Below are positions 15,931 through 22,884 of a stretch of 32,751 nucleotides of DNA, piece by piece. The DNA comes from Hyphomicrobiaceae bacterium (GTDB taxonomy: Bacteria > Pseudomonadota > Alphaproteobacteria > Rhizobiales > JAKIUO01), in assembly GCA_021647535.1 (NCBI GenBank), contig JAKIUO010000008.1:1-32751 (forward strand), read 5' to 3'. The notes under the pieces are model-generated. The model was not told the DNA's origin. It made no database searches and saw only the letters and a list, made by a program, of their open reading frames with translations. Within the stretch, counting starts at the first letter, position 1. Each line of letters begins with the position of its first letter. Both the position numbers and the translations under genes were made by a program.

Positions 15931-17934
15931 CTAGGCTGAACGGCGCTTGATGGCGGCTTTGGCTTTGGCGGCGACATTGTCAGCCGTGATGCCAAAATGT
16001 TCATAAAGCTCGGCACCAGGGCCAGAAGCTCCAAAGCCTTTCATGCCAACAAATCCACCATCATCACCAAGCCAGGCACACCAGCCCTGACGGATACCAG
16101 CTTCAACAGCAATCCGCGGCGCGCTTCCCAGAACCTTGGTACGATAGTCGGCATCCTGCGCGGCGAACAGCTCCATGCAAGGCACAGAAACAACCACGGC
16201 ATTGACGCCTTCAGATTTGAGCTTTTTGGCTGCCGCAACAGCAATCTCGACCTCTGAGCCTGTGCCCATCAGCGTTACATCGCGCGCGCCATCTGTATCT
16301 CTCAAGATATAAGCGCCCTTGGCGCAAAGGTTTTCATCGCTGTGATCCGTGCGCACTGTCGACAGACCCTGACGGGTCATGGACATGACAGAAGGGGTCT
16401 TGTCTGTTGAAAGCGCAATTTCCCAGCACTCAGCCGTTTCAACCGTATCGGCGGGACGGAATACGTTGAGGTTTGGAATGGCACGCAAAGAGGCAATCGT
16501 TTCGACCGGCTGATGGGTCGGTCCATCTTCACCTACGCCGATGCTGTCATGGGTCATGACGTGAATGACGCGCACGCCCATCAAAGCGCCAAGACGAATG
16601 GCTGGACGAGAATAATCAGCGAACACCAGGAAAGTGCCGGAGTAAGGCACAATGCCGCCATGCAAAGACATGCCGTTCATGAAAGCGGCCATGCCGAATT
16701 CACGCACACCATAATGCATATAATTGCCAGCAAAGTCGTCCGGTGTAACAGCTACATATTGCGATGTTTTACAGCCATTAGAGCCCGTCAGGTCAGCTGA
16801 TCCGCCAACGATGCCGGGGACGATCGGCACAAGCGCTTCAAGCACCTTGGCATTGGACTGGCGTGTCGCCATGGTTGGGGCTTCTGCAGAAATTGATTTT
16901 TTTACATCCAGAACAGCAGTTTTCACCTGACCCATCACATCATCATTGATGGGATCGCCAAGCGCGCCCATCTCAGTGCCGGACAATTTGGCGGCGCGCT
17001 GTTCCCAATTTGTGCGGGCCTCAGCGCCGCGCTTGCCAGCACTACGCCAGCTGTTCAGCACATCATCAGGAATAACGAAAGGCGCATGTGGCCAGCCAAG
17101 CGCTTCGCGGGTCAAGGCGATTTCTTCTTCGCCAAGTGGTTCGCCATGCGCTCTTGCTGTATTGGCGCGGTTTGGAGACCCATGACCGATTTCGGTTTTA
17201 CAAGCAATCATGCTGGGCTTGTCAGATTTTTGCGCCTGCTTGAGAGCGGCTTCAACAGCTGCAGCATCATGACCATCAACCCGCGCCGTGTGCCAACCAG
17301 CGGCTTCAAAACGTTTGATCTGGTCGGTGGAACTGGCGACGCCCACTTCACCATCAATGGTGATATTGTTATCATCCCACAAAACAATCAGCTTGCTGAG
17401 TTTCATGTGGCCAGCCATATCGATGGCTTCGTGCGAGATGCCTTCCATCAAACAGCCATCGCCATTAATGACATAGGTGAAATGATCGCAGATCTCATCG
17501 CCGTGGCGCGCCGCCACCATTTTTTCAGCAATGGCGAAACCAACAGCAGTCGTCAACCCCTGTCCCAACGGGCCAGTAGTCATTTCGGCCCCATTGATGT
17601 GACCATATTCAGGATGACCCGCCGTGATTGATCCGACCTGACGGAAGGCTTTGATATCGTCCATCTCGACGCCGGGATAACCAGAGAGATAAAGAGCGGA
17701 ATAAAGCAGCATGGAGCCATGACCAGCCGACAAAATGAAACGGTCGCGGTCAAACCAGTCTGGATTGGCAGCATCAAACTTCATGATTTTGGTAAACAAA
17801 ACGGTGGCCACATCAGCCATTCCCATGGGCAGACCGGGATGGCCCGAATTGGCTTTTTGCACGGCATCCATTGATAAAGCGCGAATGGCGTTGGCCATAT
17901 CCTTAGGGGAGGCTTCGTAAGTGGTCTCGCTCAT
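15931..17934 (-). CDS. tkt: Transketolase
   Basis: Thiamine-diphosphate enzyme transferring two-carbon units between sugar phosphates; 667 aa from ATG 17934, which has GAGGAG seven bases upstream. Visible markers are the N-terminal AIRALSMDAVQKANSGHPGLPMGMAD, the TPP-binding motif GDGCLMEGISHEA through DDNNITIDG, the middle-domain GVREFGMAAFMNG and THDSIGVGEDGPTHQPVE, and a C-terminal domain with GTGSEVEIAVAAA. The length is typical. It is the second gene of the leftward row, 190 bases after phosphoribulokinase; in a cbb operon it would be cbbT. The gap to phosphoribulokinase holds no gene or clear terminator. Confidence 0.97.
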   Translation of the reverse strand: MSETTYEASPKDMANAIRALSMDAVQKANSGHPGLPMGMADVATVLFTKIMKFDAANPDWFDRDRFILSAGHGSMLLYSALYLSGYPGVEMDDIKAFRQVGSITAGHPEYGHINGAEMTTGPLGQGLTTAVGFAIAEKMVAARHGDEICDHFTYVINGDGCLMEGISHEAIDMAGHMKLSKLIVLWDDNNITIDGEVGVASSTDQIKRFEAAGWHTARVDGHDAAAVEAALKQAQKSDKPSMIACKTEIGHGSPNRANTARAHGEPLGEEEIALTREALGWPHAPFVIPDDVLNSWRSAGKRGAEARTNWEQRAAKLSGTEMGALGDPINDDVMGQVKTAVLDVKKSISAEAPTMATRQSNAKVLEALVPIVPGIVGGSADLTGSNGCKTSQYVAVTPDDFAGNYMHYGVREFGMAAFMNGMSLHGGIVPYSGTFLVFADYSRPAIRLGALMGVRVIHVMTHDSIGVGEDGPTHQPVETIASLRAIPNLNVFRPADTVETAECWEIALSTDKTPSVMSMTRQGLSTVRTDHSDENLCAKGAYILRDTDGARDVTLMGTGSEVEIAVAAAKKLKSEGVNAVVVSVPCMELFAAQDADYRTKVLGSAPRIAVEAGIRQGWCAWLGDDGGFVGMKGFGASGPGAELYEHFGITADNVAAKAKAAIKRRSA

Positions 17935-18124
17935 AGATCTTCTCCTCAATTTCTCAACATCGGTTCAAGAGGCTGTCTCGAACGGTCGCCGCTGATGATA
18001 AAAAAAATTCACTCCCCAGCCCAGGGTCACTATTGTGCCCCCTGCCGATTAGCGGTTTTCAAAACTGGCGTATGAGCCCTTAACAAAGAACAGAAGCACT
18101 CACACTCTGAAGGTATGCGTGCCT

Positions 18125-19009
18125 CTAGGCTGTCTTGGAGGCTTCGTATAAATCGTGGATAATAGGAGTCAAAATGACTTCCATGGCCAGCCCCATCTTG
18201 CCACCAGGCACAACAATCGTATTACGCCGCGACATAAAACTGCCTTCCAGCATGGAAAGCAAATGAGGGAAATCCACATTAAACTTGGATGGTTTGGCAA
18301 AACGAATAACAACCATACTCTCGTCTGGAGTTGGAATATCTCTGGCGATGAACGGGTTGGATGTATCAACGGTTGGCACGCGCTGGAAGTTAATGTCAGT
18401 ACGCCCGAATTGCGGCGTGATGTCATGAACATAATCATGCATACGGCGCAAAATCGTATCGACAATCACGTCCTCGGCATAGCCACGGGCATCATTATCG
18501 CGAAAAATCTTCTGGATCCATTCAAGATTGACGATTGGCACAACACCGATACCCAGATCAACGTGAGGCGCCGCATCTTTTACAAGACCGTGCAAGCCTT
18601 CATAGAACAGCATATCCGTGCCAGCTGCCAGATCTTCCCAAGGGGTGAAATCGCCGGAGCCGACATCACAGCCAAGACGCTTGTTAAGAGCCACGGCCTC
18701 TTCGTCATTATGAACATAATAGCGTTTTTGCCCGCCACCTGTGCGCCCATATGTTTCGAATAGCTCGGCAATCTTGTCGAAAAGGTTGGCATTGGCCCCG
18801 AAATGGCTAAAATCCAGATTACCGGCCTGCTCTTCTTCCGCCATCTTGGTTTTCATGGCCATACGGTCATAACGGTGATAGCTGTCGCCCTCGACGATTT
18901 CTGCTTTCACATTTTCCCGACGAAGTATATGTTCAAAAGCCGTTTTGACTGTTGAAGTACCAGCGCCAGAAGAGCCGGTTACGGCTATGACAGGATGTTT
19001 TTTCGACAT
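18125..19009 (-). CDS. prkB: Phosphoribulokinase, class I (proteobacterial type)
   Basis: ATP-dependent phosphorylation of ribulose 5-phosphate to ribulose 1,5-bisphosphate, the step that makes the RuBisCO substrate. The 294-aa product has the P-loop TGSSGAGTST at residues 11-20, EGDSYHRYDR, FYEGLHG with the Walker-B-type acidic residue, and VPTVDTSNPFIARDIP. Its size is that of the octameric NADH-activated bacterial class rather than the longer redox-regulated plant class. ATG 19009 has AGGGG about ten bases upstream. It heads the leftward row prk-tkt-pgk-fba-rpe-gph and is divergent from the PPi-phosphofructokinase gene across 316 bases. The enzyme is nearly always a marker of a Calvin cycle, although RuBisCO is not in this window. 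Confidence 0.96.
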   Translation of the reverse strand: MSKKHPVIAVTGSSGAGTSTVKTAFEHILRRENVKAEIVEGDSYHRYDRMAMKTKMAEEEQAGNLDFSHFGANANLFDKIAELFETYGRTGGGQKRYYVHNDEEAVALNKRLGCDVGSGDFTPWEDLAAGTDMLFYEGLHGLVKDAAPHVDLGIGVVPIVNLEWIQKIFRDNDARGYAEDVIVDTILRRMHDYVHDITPQFGRTDINFQRVPTVDTSNPFIARDIPTPDESMVVIRFAKPSKFNVDFPHLLSMLEGSFMSRRNTIVVPGGKMGLAMEVILTPIIHDLYEASKTA

Positions 19010-19325
19010 TCGTGTTTTTACCCCTCTTATGCATACATCACCTGCTCATAGAGCACTACGGCCCCATACGCAAGATGCATGAGTTTGAATATTTCAATTC
19101 ACCGCATTTTTCAGCGCGCTCGCAAGGTTTTCCCCCACAACCAAGCAAGCAGATTACTGCGCGTTATAACATAATAGAGGATAAGAGCAATCTCCCCCTG
19201 CCAACTTTCACACACCCCACTCCGATTGAGCGAACAGGGCTTTGCACATTGCGATCAAAAGTGCTACCAGTGCGCCCAACCAATTTACGATCTGATATAA
19301 ACTCCAAAACAAGTCGGGAGAATCC
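19010..19325. other. Divergent regulatory region between phosphoribulokinase and PPi-PFK genes
   Basis: These 316 bases contain no supportable gene. They should hold promoters for both directions; a TATAAA-like sequence at about 19294-19299 lies upstream of the pfp ribosome site GGGAGA. In cbb operons this position usually binds a LysR-type CbbR. I see scattered short T-N-A-like pairs but no site that I would call, and no cbbR gene is nearby. Confidence 0.4.
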
Positions 19326-20582
19326 ATGCCTAAAAATGCTTTCTACGCCCAGTCCGGCGGCGTTACAGCTGTCATCAATGCCTCTGCCTGCGGCGTTATC
19401 GAAACAGCACGCCAGCACAAAGATAAAATCGGCACGGTCTATGCGGGCCGCAATGGCATTATTGGTGCCCTGACCGAAGAACTGATTGACACCTCTCTGG
19501 AAAGCGACGCCGATATTGCCGCCCTGCGCCACACGCCTTCAGGTGCCTTTGGCTCGTGCCGCTTCAAGCTAAAATCGCTGGAAGACAACAAGCGCGAATA
19601 TGAACGCCTGATCGAAGTTTTCAAGGCGCATGACATCGGCTATTTCTTCTATAATGGCGGCGGCGACAGTGCCGACACCTGCTACAAGGTGTCTCAGCTC
19701 TCTGAAAAAATGGGCTATCCGGTGCAGGCCATTCATGTACCCAAAACCGTTGATAATGATCTACCGGTTACCGACAATTGCCCCGGTTTTGGTTCGGTCG
19801 CCAAATATATCGCCATTTCAACCCGTGAAGCCTCCTATGATGTGCGCTCCATGGCCAAGACATCCACCAAGCTTTTTGTCATTGAAGTGATGGGCCGCCA
19901 TGCGGGCTGGATCGCCGCTGCTGGTGGACTTGCCGCCGACGAGAGCAATGATATTCCAGTGGTCATCCTATTCCCCGAAATAGATCTGGACGAGAAAAAA
20001 TTCTTGGCCAAGGTCAAGGAAAAAGTCGATAAATACGACTATTGCTCAGTCGTTGTCTCTGAGGGTGCCAAATGGCCAGATGGTCGTTTTCTTGCCGAAC
20101 AAGGCACCAAAGACAGCTTTGGCCACGCACAACTTGGTGGAGCCGCCCCCGTTGTCGCCAATCTCGTCAAAGACGCTTTAGGCTATAAATTCCATTGGGC
20201 TGTCGCTGACTATATGCAGCGCGCCGCGCGCCATATTGCGTCCAAAACCGATGTGGAACAGGCCTATGCCATGGGCAAAGCTGGCGTTGAAATGGCGCTT
20301 GAAGGCAAGAACTCCATCATGCCCGCCATCATCCGCACCAGCAATGATCCTTACAAATGGGAAGTCGGCTCCGGCGATCTCAAAGACATTGCCAATGTGG
20401 AAAAAATGATGCCACGCGAATATATCTCAAAAGATGGTTTCGGCATTTCGGATGCGGGCCGCGAATATTTGTTGCCGCTCATTCAGGGCGAAGACTACCC
20501 GCCTTATAAAAACGGTATGCCCGACTATGTGACGTTGAAAAACCAGATCGTTGACAAGAAACTGGAGATCTTCGAAATCTAG
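19326..20582 (+). CDS. pfp: Pyrophosphate-dependent phosphofructokinase (PPi-PFK)
   Basis: Reversible phosphorylation of fructose 6-phosphate with pyrophosphate; 418 aa from ATG 19326, with GGGAGA four bases upstream. The PFK fold is shown by QSGGVTAVINAS (9-20), YNGGGDSADT (109-118), PKTVDNDLP (139-147) and MGRHAGW (189-195). The aspartate at 114 (where ATP enzymes have glycine) and K140 in PKTVDND are the two residues that mark PPi rather than ATP as donor. Related enzymes in methanotrophs and autotrophs also act on sedoheptulose 7-phosphate and its bisphosphate. The gene is divergent from phosphoribulokinase, where cbbF would often be found, which suggests service as a reversible FBPase/SBPase that conserves PPi. 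A hairpin terminator follows 25 bases after the stop. Confidence 0.92.
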   Translation: MPKNAFYAQSGGVTAVINASACGVIETARQHKDKIGTVYAGRNGIIGALTEELIDTSLESDADIAALRHTPSGAFGSCRFKLKSLEDNKREYERLIEVFKAHDIGYFFYNGGGDSADTCYKVSQLSEKMGYPVQAIHVPKTVDNDLPVTDNCPGFGSVAKYIAISTREASYDVRSMAKTSTKLFVIEVMGRHAGWIAAAGGLAADESNDIPVVILFPEIDLDEKKFLAKVKEKVDKYDYCSVVVSEGAKWPDGRFLAEQGTKDSFGHAQLGGAAPVVANLVKDALGYKFHWAVADYMQRAARHIASKTDVEQAYAMGKAGVEMALEGKNSIMPAIIRTSNDPYKWEVGSGDLKDIANVEKMMPREYISKDGFGISDAGREYLLPLIQGEDYPPYKNGMPDYVTLKNQIVDKKLEIFEI

Positions 20583-20607
20583 CTTTCTGGACATTTGAAA
20601 AATAAAG

Positions 20608-20645
20608 AAGGGTGGGGCAGTGCAAAACCGCTTCACCCTTTTTTT
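20608..20645 (+). terminator. Rho-independent terminator of the PPi-PFK gene
   Basis: AAGGGTG (20608-20614) pairs with CACCCTT (20634-20640) and is followed directly by a run of Ts to 20645. The A-rich left flank can extend the stem. It lies 25 bases after the pfp stop. Confidence 0.88.
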
Positions 20646-20661
20646 GTCAAAGGCACCCCCT

Positions 20662-20782
20662 CCCCACACTCTGCGTGGGAATGCACGGCCAAGATGCCCT
20701 GCGTCACGTTTCAGGCTAATAGAGAACTCATCAAGGGACGCGGAGCATCCCCGACCACGGATTCCCAAGCAGAGCTTGGGAG
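20662..20782. repeat. Degenerate 121-bp palindromic intergenic repeat
   Basis: Two roughly 48-base arms (about 20662-20708 and 20734-20782) are imperfect reverse complements. Each arm begins with its own hairpin, one around CTCTGCGTGGGAATGCA and one around CCCAAGC-AGA-GCTTGGG. The sequence resembles a dispersed palindromic repeat that I know from gammaproteobacterial and cyanobacterial spacers, with the CACGCTCTGCGTGGGAATG core. No protein is encoded. It lies between the pfp terminator and the next gene. Confidence 0.65.
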
Positions 20783-20815
20783 CCAGAGTTCTTAAGTTAG
20801 CGCCTATGTGACTAA

Positions 20816-20874
20816 CCCCAATACCAAAATTGGTTTCCAAAGGCTTGCCTTTGGTTCCAGCTGAACAAGCTGCC
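20816..20874. repeat. Hairpin-bearing intergenic repeat, copy A
   Basis: This has the order CCAAAATTGG (20824-20833), a hairpin CCAAAGGC-TT-GCCTTTGG (20837-20854), then CCAGCTGAACAAGCTGCC (20857-20874). Copy B at 24684-24760 has the same flanks around a different but equally perfect hairpin. A GC-rich stretch with a small GCGGC/GCCGC stem (about 20908-20930) follows copy A, and no gene is seen before 20990. Confidence 0.7.
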
Positions 20875-20989
20875 AGCCTCGCAGAGAGAAGAATTGCCCG
20901 GCGAGGGCGAGCGGCGACAAGCCGCTTTTACAGACATGAAATTACGTGCTAGTCTTTGCCCAATCAACAACACCAGCTAGAGCAATCTC

Positions 20990-21604
20990 ATGAACAGCAC
21001 AGCACGCCCTCTCTTCACCAGCCTTCTTGTCCTCTTGGCCCTTCTTCTCTCTCTGGCCCTACTTGCGATTGGCTACACCCTGCTAGCGCCGCGCCCTTCT
21101 CAAGCGCAATCGGTCAATCTGAAAACCGCCCCGCTTAAATGGTCGGGCGATGGCCTTAAACTTGAGCTGCAGACCATGCCCCTTGATCTGGTGCGCGCCT
21201 TTTTTCTGGGGCGTGGGTTTTCCAAACATGATGCTGAACTCATCGCCAAAGAGGGCTGCATTTTTCGTTCGGCCATTGGCAATAGCGGCGATAAAGTAAC
21301 TGATCCTGCCATCAGCATTGAGCTGGAGAAATGGCGCGTCATCACCCCAAACAAGACCAGCGCCCCGCGCACTCGTGAGGACTGGGACGTGATCTGGGAA
21401 CAGAAAAAAGCGCCTGAACAAGCCAAAACAGCCTTTTACTGGGCGTTGTTTCCAACGAAGCAAACCTATCAGGCCAGTGATTACAACTGGGGCATGATCA
21501 GTTTTGCACTCGCGCCACAAAGCCGGTTTAATCTGGAAGTATATTGGCAGATCGCGGGCGTCCCTAAAAAACATGTTTTTAAAAATCTGGAGTGTGGAAA
21601 ATAA
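20990..21604 (+). CDS. Hypothetical membrane-anchored protein
   Basis: I do not recognise the family. The 204-aa product has a short polar N-terminus and one strong hydrophobic segment at residues 8-32 ending in LAPRPSQAQS, so it is either a signal anchor or a cleaved exported protein. The rest looks periplasmic: it has an early cysteine in EGCIFRSAIGNSG, many tryptophans (KWSGDG, DWDVIWEQ, NWGMISFAL) and a cysteine three residues from the C-terminus (LECGK), so a disulfide is possible. Its TAA shares one base with the ATG of the TlpA-like gene, so translation is probably coupled. A thioredoxin partner fits a periplasmic protein with two conserved-looking cysteines. ATG 20990 has only a weak ribosome site. 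Confidence 0.75.
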   Translation: MNSTARPLFTSLLVLLALLLSLALLAIGYTLLAPRPSQAQSVNLKTAPLKWSGDGLKLELQTMPLDLVRAFFLGRGFSKHDAELIAKEGCIFRSAIGNSGDKVTDPAISIELEKWRVITPNKTSAPRTREDWDVIWEQKKAPEQAKTAFYWALFPTKQTYQASDYNWGMISFALAPQSRFNLEVYWQIAGVPKKHVFKNLECGK

Positions 21605-22164
21605 TGCGATTTGCAATTGAACAACCCAAAACCTTCAAAATGGCAGACCTGCGCCCCCTGCTCTTCACTTTGCTAACCCTATCCGTTTTCACATTTGCAG
21701 CCGCTCAGCCCGGCAAGGCCCGCGAACTTTTGCATTCCGTCCCGGGCAAACCCATGGCGCAGGATTTCGAGCTGCCAGATCTGGATGGCAACAAGCTGAA
21801 ACTATCCGATTTCAAAGGCCACATCGTCATTGTCAATTTCTGGGCGACCTGGTGTCCACCGTGCCGTGAAGAAATACCTTCCATGCAACGGGCCTGGACT
21901 ATTTTGAAGAAAAAAAATGTGGTGATGCTGGCCGTGCACGTCGGCGGCAATGAGGACAAGGTGTGGTCGTTCCTCACCGATTTTGAGATAGATTTCCCCG
22001 TGCTAATGGATAAAAGCTCAAAGATCTCACGCCAATGGCGTGTGGTTGGCCTGCCCTCGACCCTGATCATTGACCCACAGGGACGCATCGCCCTAGGGGC
22101 CATTGGCGGGCGAAAATGGGACGACCCGTCAATCATCGCCTCCATCATGAAGCTGGCGGAATAA
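21604..22164 (+). CDS. TlpA/ResA-like thioredoxin-fold protein
   Basis: Membrane-anchored or periplasmic thiol-disulfide protein of 186 aa. A hydrophobic segment at residues 19-34 ends in AAAQPGKA. The thioredoxin domain starts near MAQDFELPDLDG and has the redox motif WCPPC at residues 83-87 (C84, C87), followed by VVGLPSTLIIDPQG with the cis-proline. The WCPPC centre and the AhpC/TSA-like fold are typical of reductases serving cytochrome c maturation or specific periplasmic clients. ATG 21604 overlaps the last base of the upstream stop (TAATG), which supports this start over an in-frame GTG four codons earlier. The upstream exported unknown is a plausible client. Confidence 0.88.
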   Translation: MRFAIEQPKTFKMADLRPLLFTLLTLSVFTFAAAQPGKARELLHSVPGKPMAQDFELPDLDGNKLKLSDFKGHIVIVNFWATWCPPCREEIPSMQRAWTILKKKNVVMLAVHVGGNEDKVWSFLTDFEIDFPVLMDKSSKISRQWRVVGLPSTLIIDPQGRIALGAIGGRKWDDPSIIASIMKLAE

Positions 22165-22317
22165 AGCCAACAGACCTTACCGGTAAATTGTCTGGGAAGC
22201 ACATTGCCCAGGAAGCCCATTATATGGAAAACACATTTCCAGCTTCATGAAAACCGTTGTCCGAGCAGCGCATCGCAGCCGATTGCAAGGCTCATAAAGA
22301 ATACCAGTTGGCAAAAA

Positions 22318-22394
22318 TTTAGCTCATAATCTCCCCAATATCACCCCCGCATTAAAAGCGGTTTTGATATTTACGAAAGAGGTTATGAGCTAAA
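22318..22394 (-). terminator. Nested 77-base hairpin, terminator-like on the minus strand
   Basis: The outer arms TTTAGCTCATAA (22318-22329) and TTATGAGCTAAA (22383-22394) are perfect 12-bp complements. Inside them AATATCA (22337-22343) pairs with TGATATT (22365-22371), and CCGC with GCGG closes an inner loop. Read leftward, the structure ends in five or more Ts, 25 bases after the stop of the 56-aa gene, so it could terminate that transcript. The multi-part stem is larger than a typical terminator and may have another role. Confidence 0.7.
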
Positions 22395-22418
22395 ATTGAC
22401 CCCGCAGTTTGATCTGCT

Positions 22419-22589
22419 CTAGTTACGCTTGGTCCAGGGATTGTTGTCATAATAGACACCATCAACCATGGTTACTCTTGTGTTACTATCGTCAAGCTTC
22501 GACAATCCATATGCTCCTAGAAGTGTTACGGCCAGTGTAGTCACCCCTATGACGATACACTTGCTTCTATCTTTACATTTTTTGAACAT
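22419..22589 (-). CDS. Small membrane protein, 56 aa, unknown function
   Basis: Reading leftward from ATG 22589 gives 56 codons and a TAG at 22419-22421. The ribosome site GAGGAG lies seven bases upstream. The product begins MFKKCKDRSK, has one hydrophobic segment at residues 12-29 (IVIGVTTLAVTLLGAYGL), and ends in a polar tail with VDGVYYDNNPWTKRN. The positive N-terminus suggests an N-in single-pass protein with the tail outside. Codon use (AGA, ATA, CTA, GTA, TCG) differs from neighbouring genes. A 7-bp hairpin lies in its leader and a large hairpin follows its stop. The complete expression context makes it a believable gene; no function can be assigned. Confidence 0.6.
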   Translation of the reverse strand: MFKKCKDRSKCIVIGVTTLAVTLLGAYGLSKLDDSNTRVTMVDGVYYDNNPWTKRN

Positions 22590-22613
22590 AAAACATCTCC
22601 TCTTGCAGTTAAA

Positions 22614-22640
22614 TAATGGGGCATCTGTGAGTGCCCATTA
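22614..22640 (-). promoter_or_regulatory. Leader hairpin or operator upstream of the 56-aa gene
   Basis: TAATGGG (22614-22620) and CCCATTA (22634-22640) form a perfect 7-bp inverted repeat with a 13-base loop, about 25 bases upstream of the small gene's start. It could be an operator or a 5' leader hairpin. The rest of the 295-base spacer up to the kinase gene's end shows no supportable gene. Confidence 0.45.
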
Positions 22641-22884
22641 CCAAACTAGCCCAAAACAACCCCTGTTGGCAAATTTTATGTGTCAGATTGTCGCACTTTT
22701 TTGTGAGGCATGGCAAACAAGAGCTGATAATCCCGGATTTTCCTCACAATAATTATGAATAAAAATGAAATAAAACAGCCGGTTTTCGCACAGTGCCAAA
22801 CTATTAATCAGACAGCAGTCCACCGGCCATATGAGGAGGCGCAGGCCAGCCCCCCCATATCCACAATCAGCATCACAGCCAGTT

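Noticed and set aside
15843..16034. N-terminal extension of phosphoglycerate kinase
   Set aside because: It crosses the intercistronic hairpin and overlaps the end of tkt; the standard start at 15842 gives the normal family length.
19010..19325. CbbR binding sites in the prk-pfp spacer
   Set aside because: The T-N11-A type consensus is too loose; matches here are no better than expected in AT-rich DNA and no cbbR gene is adjacent.
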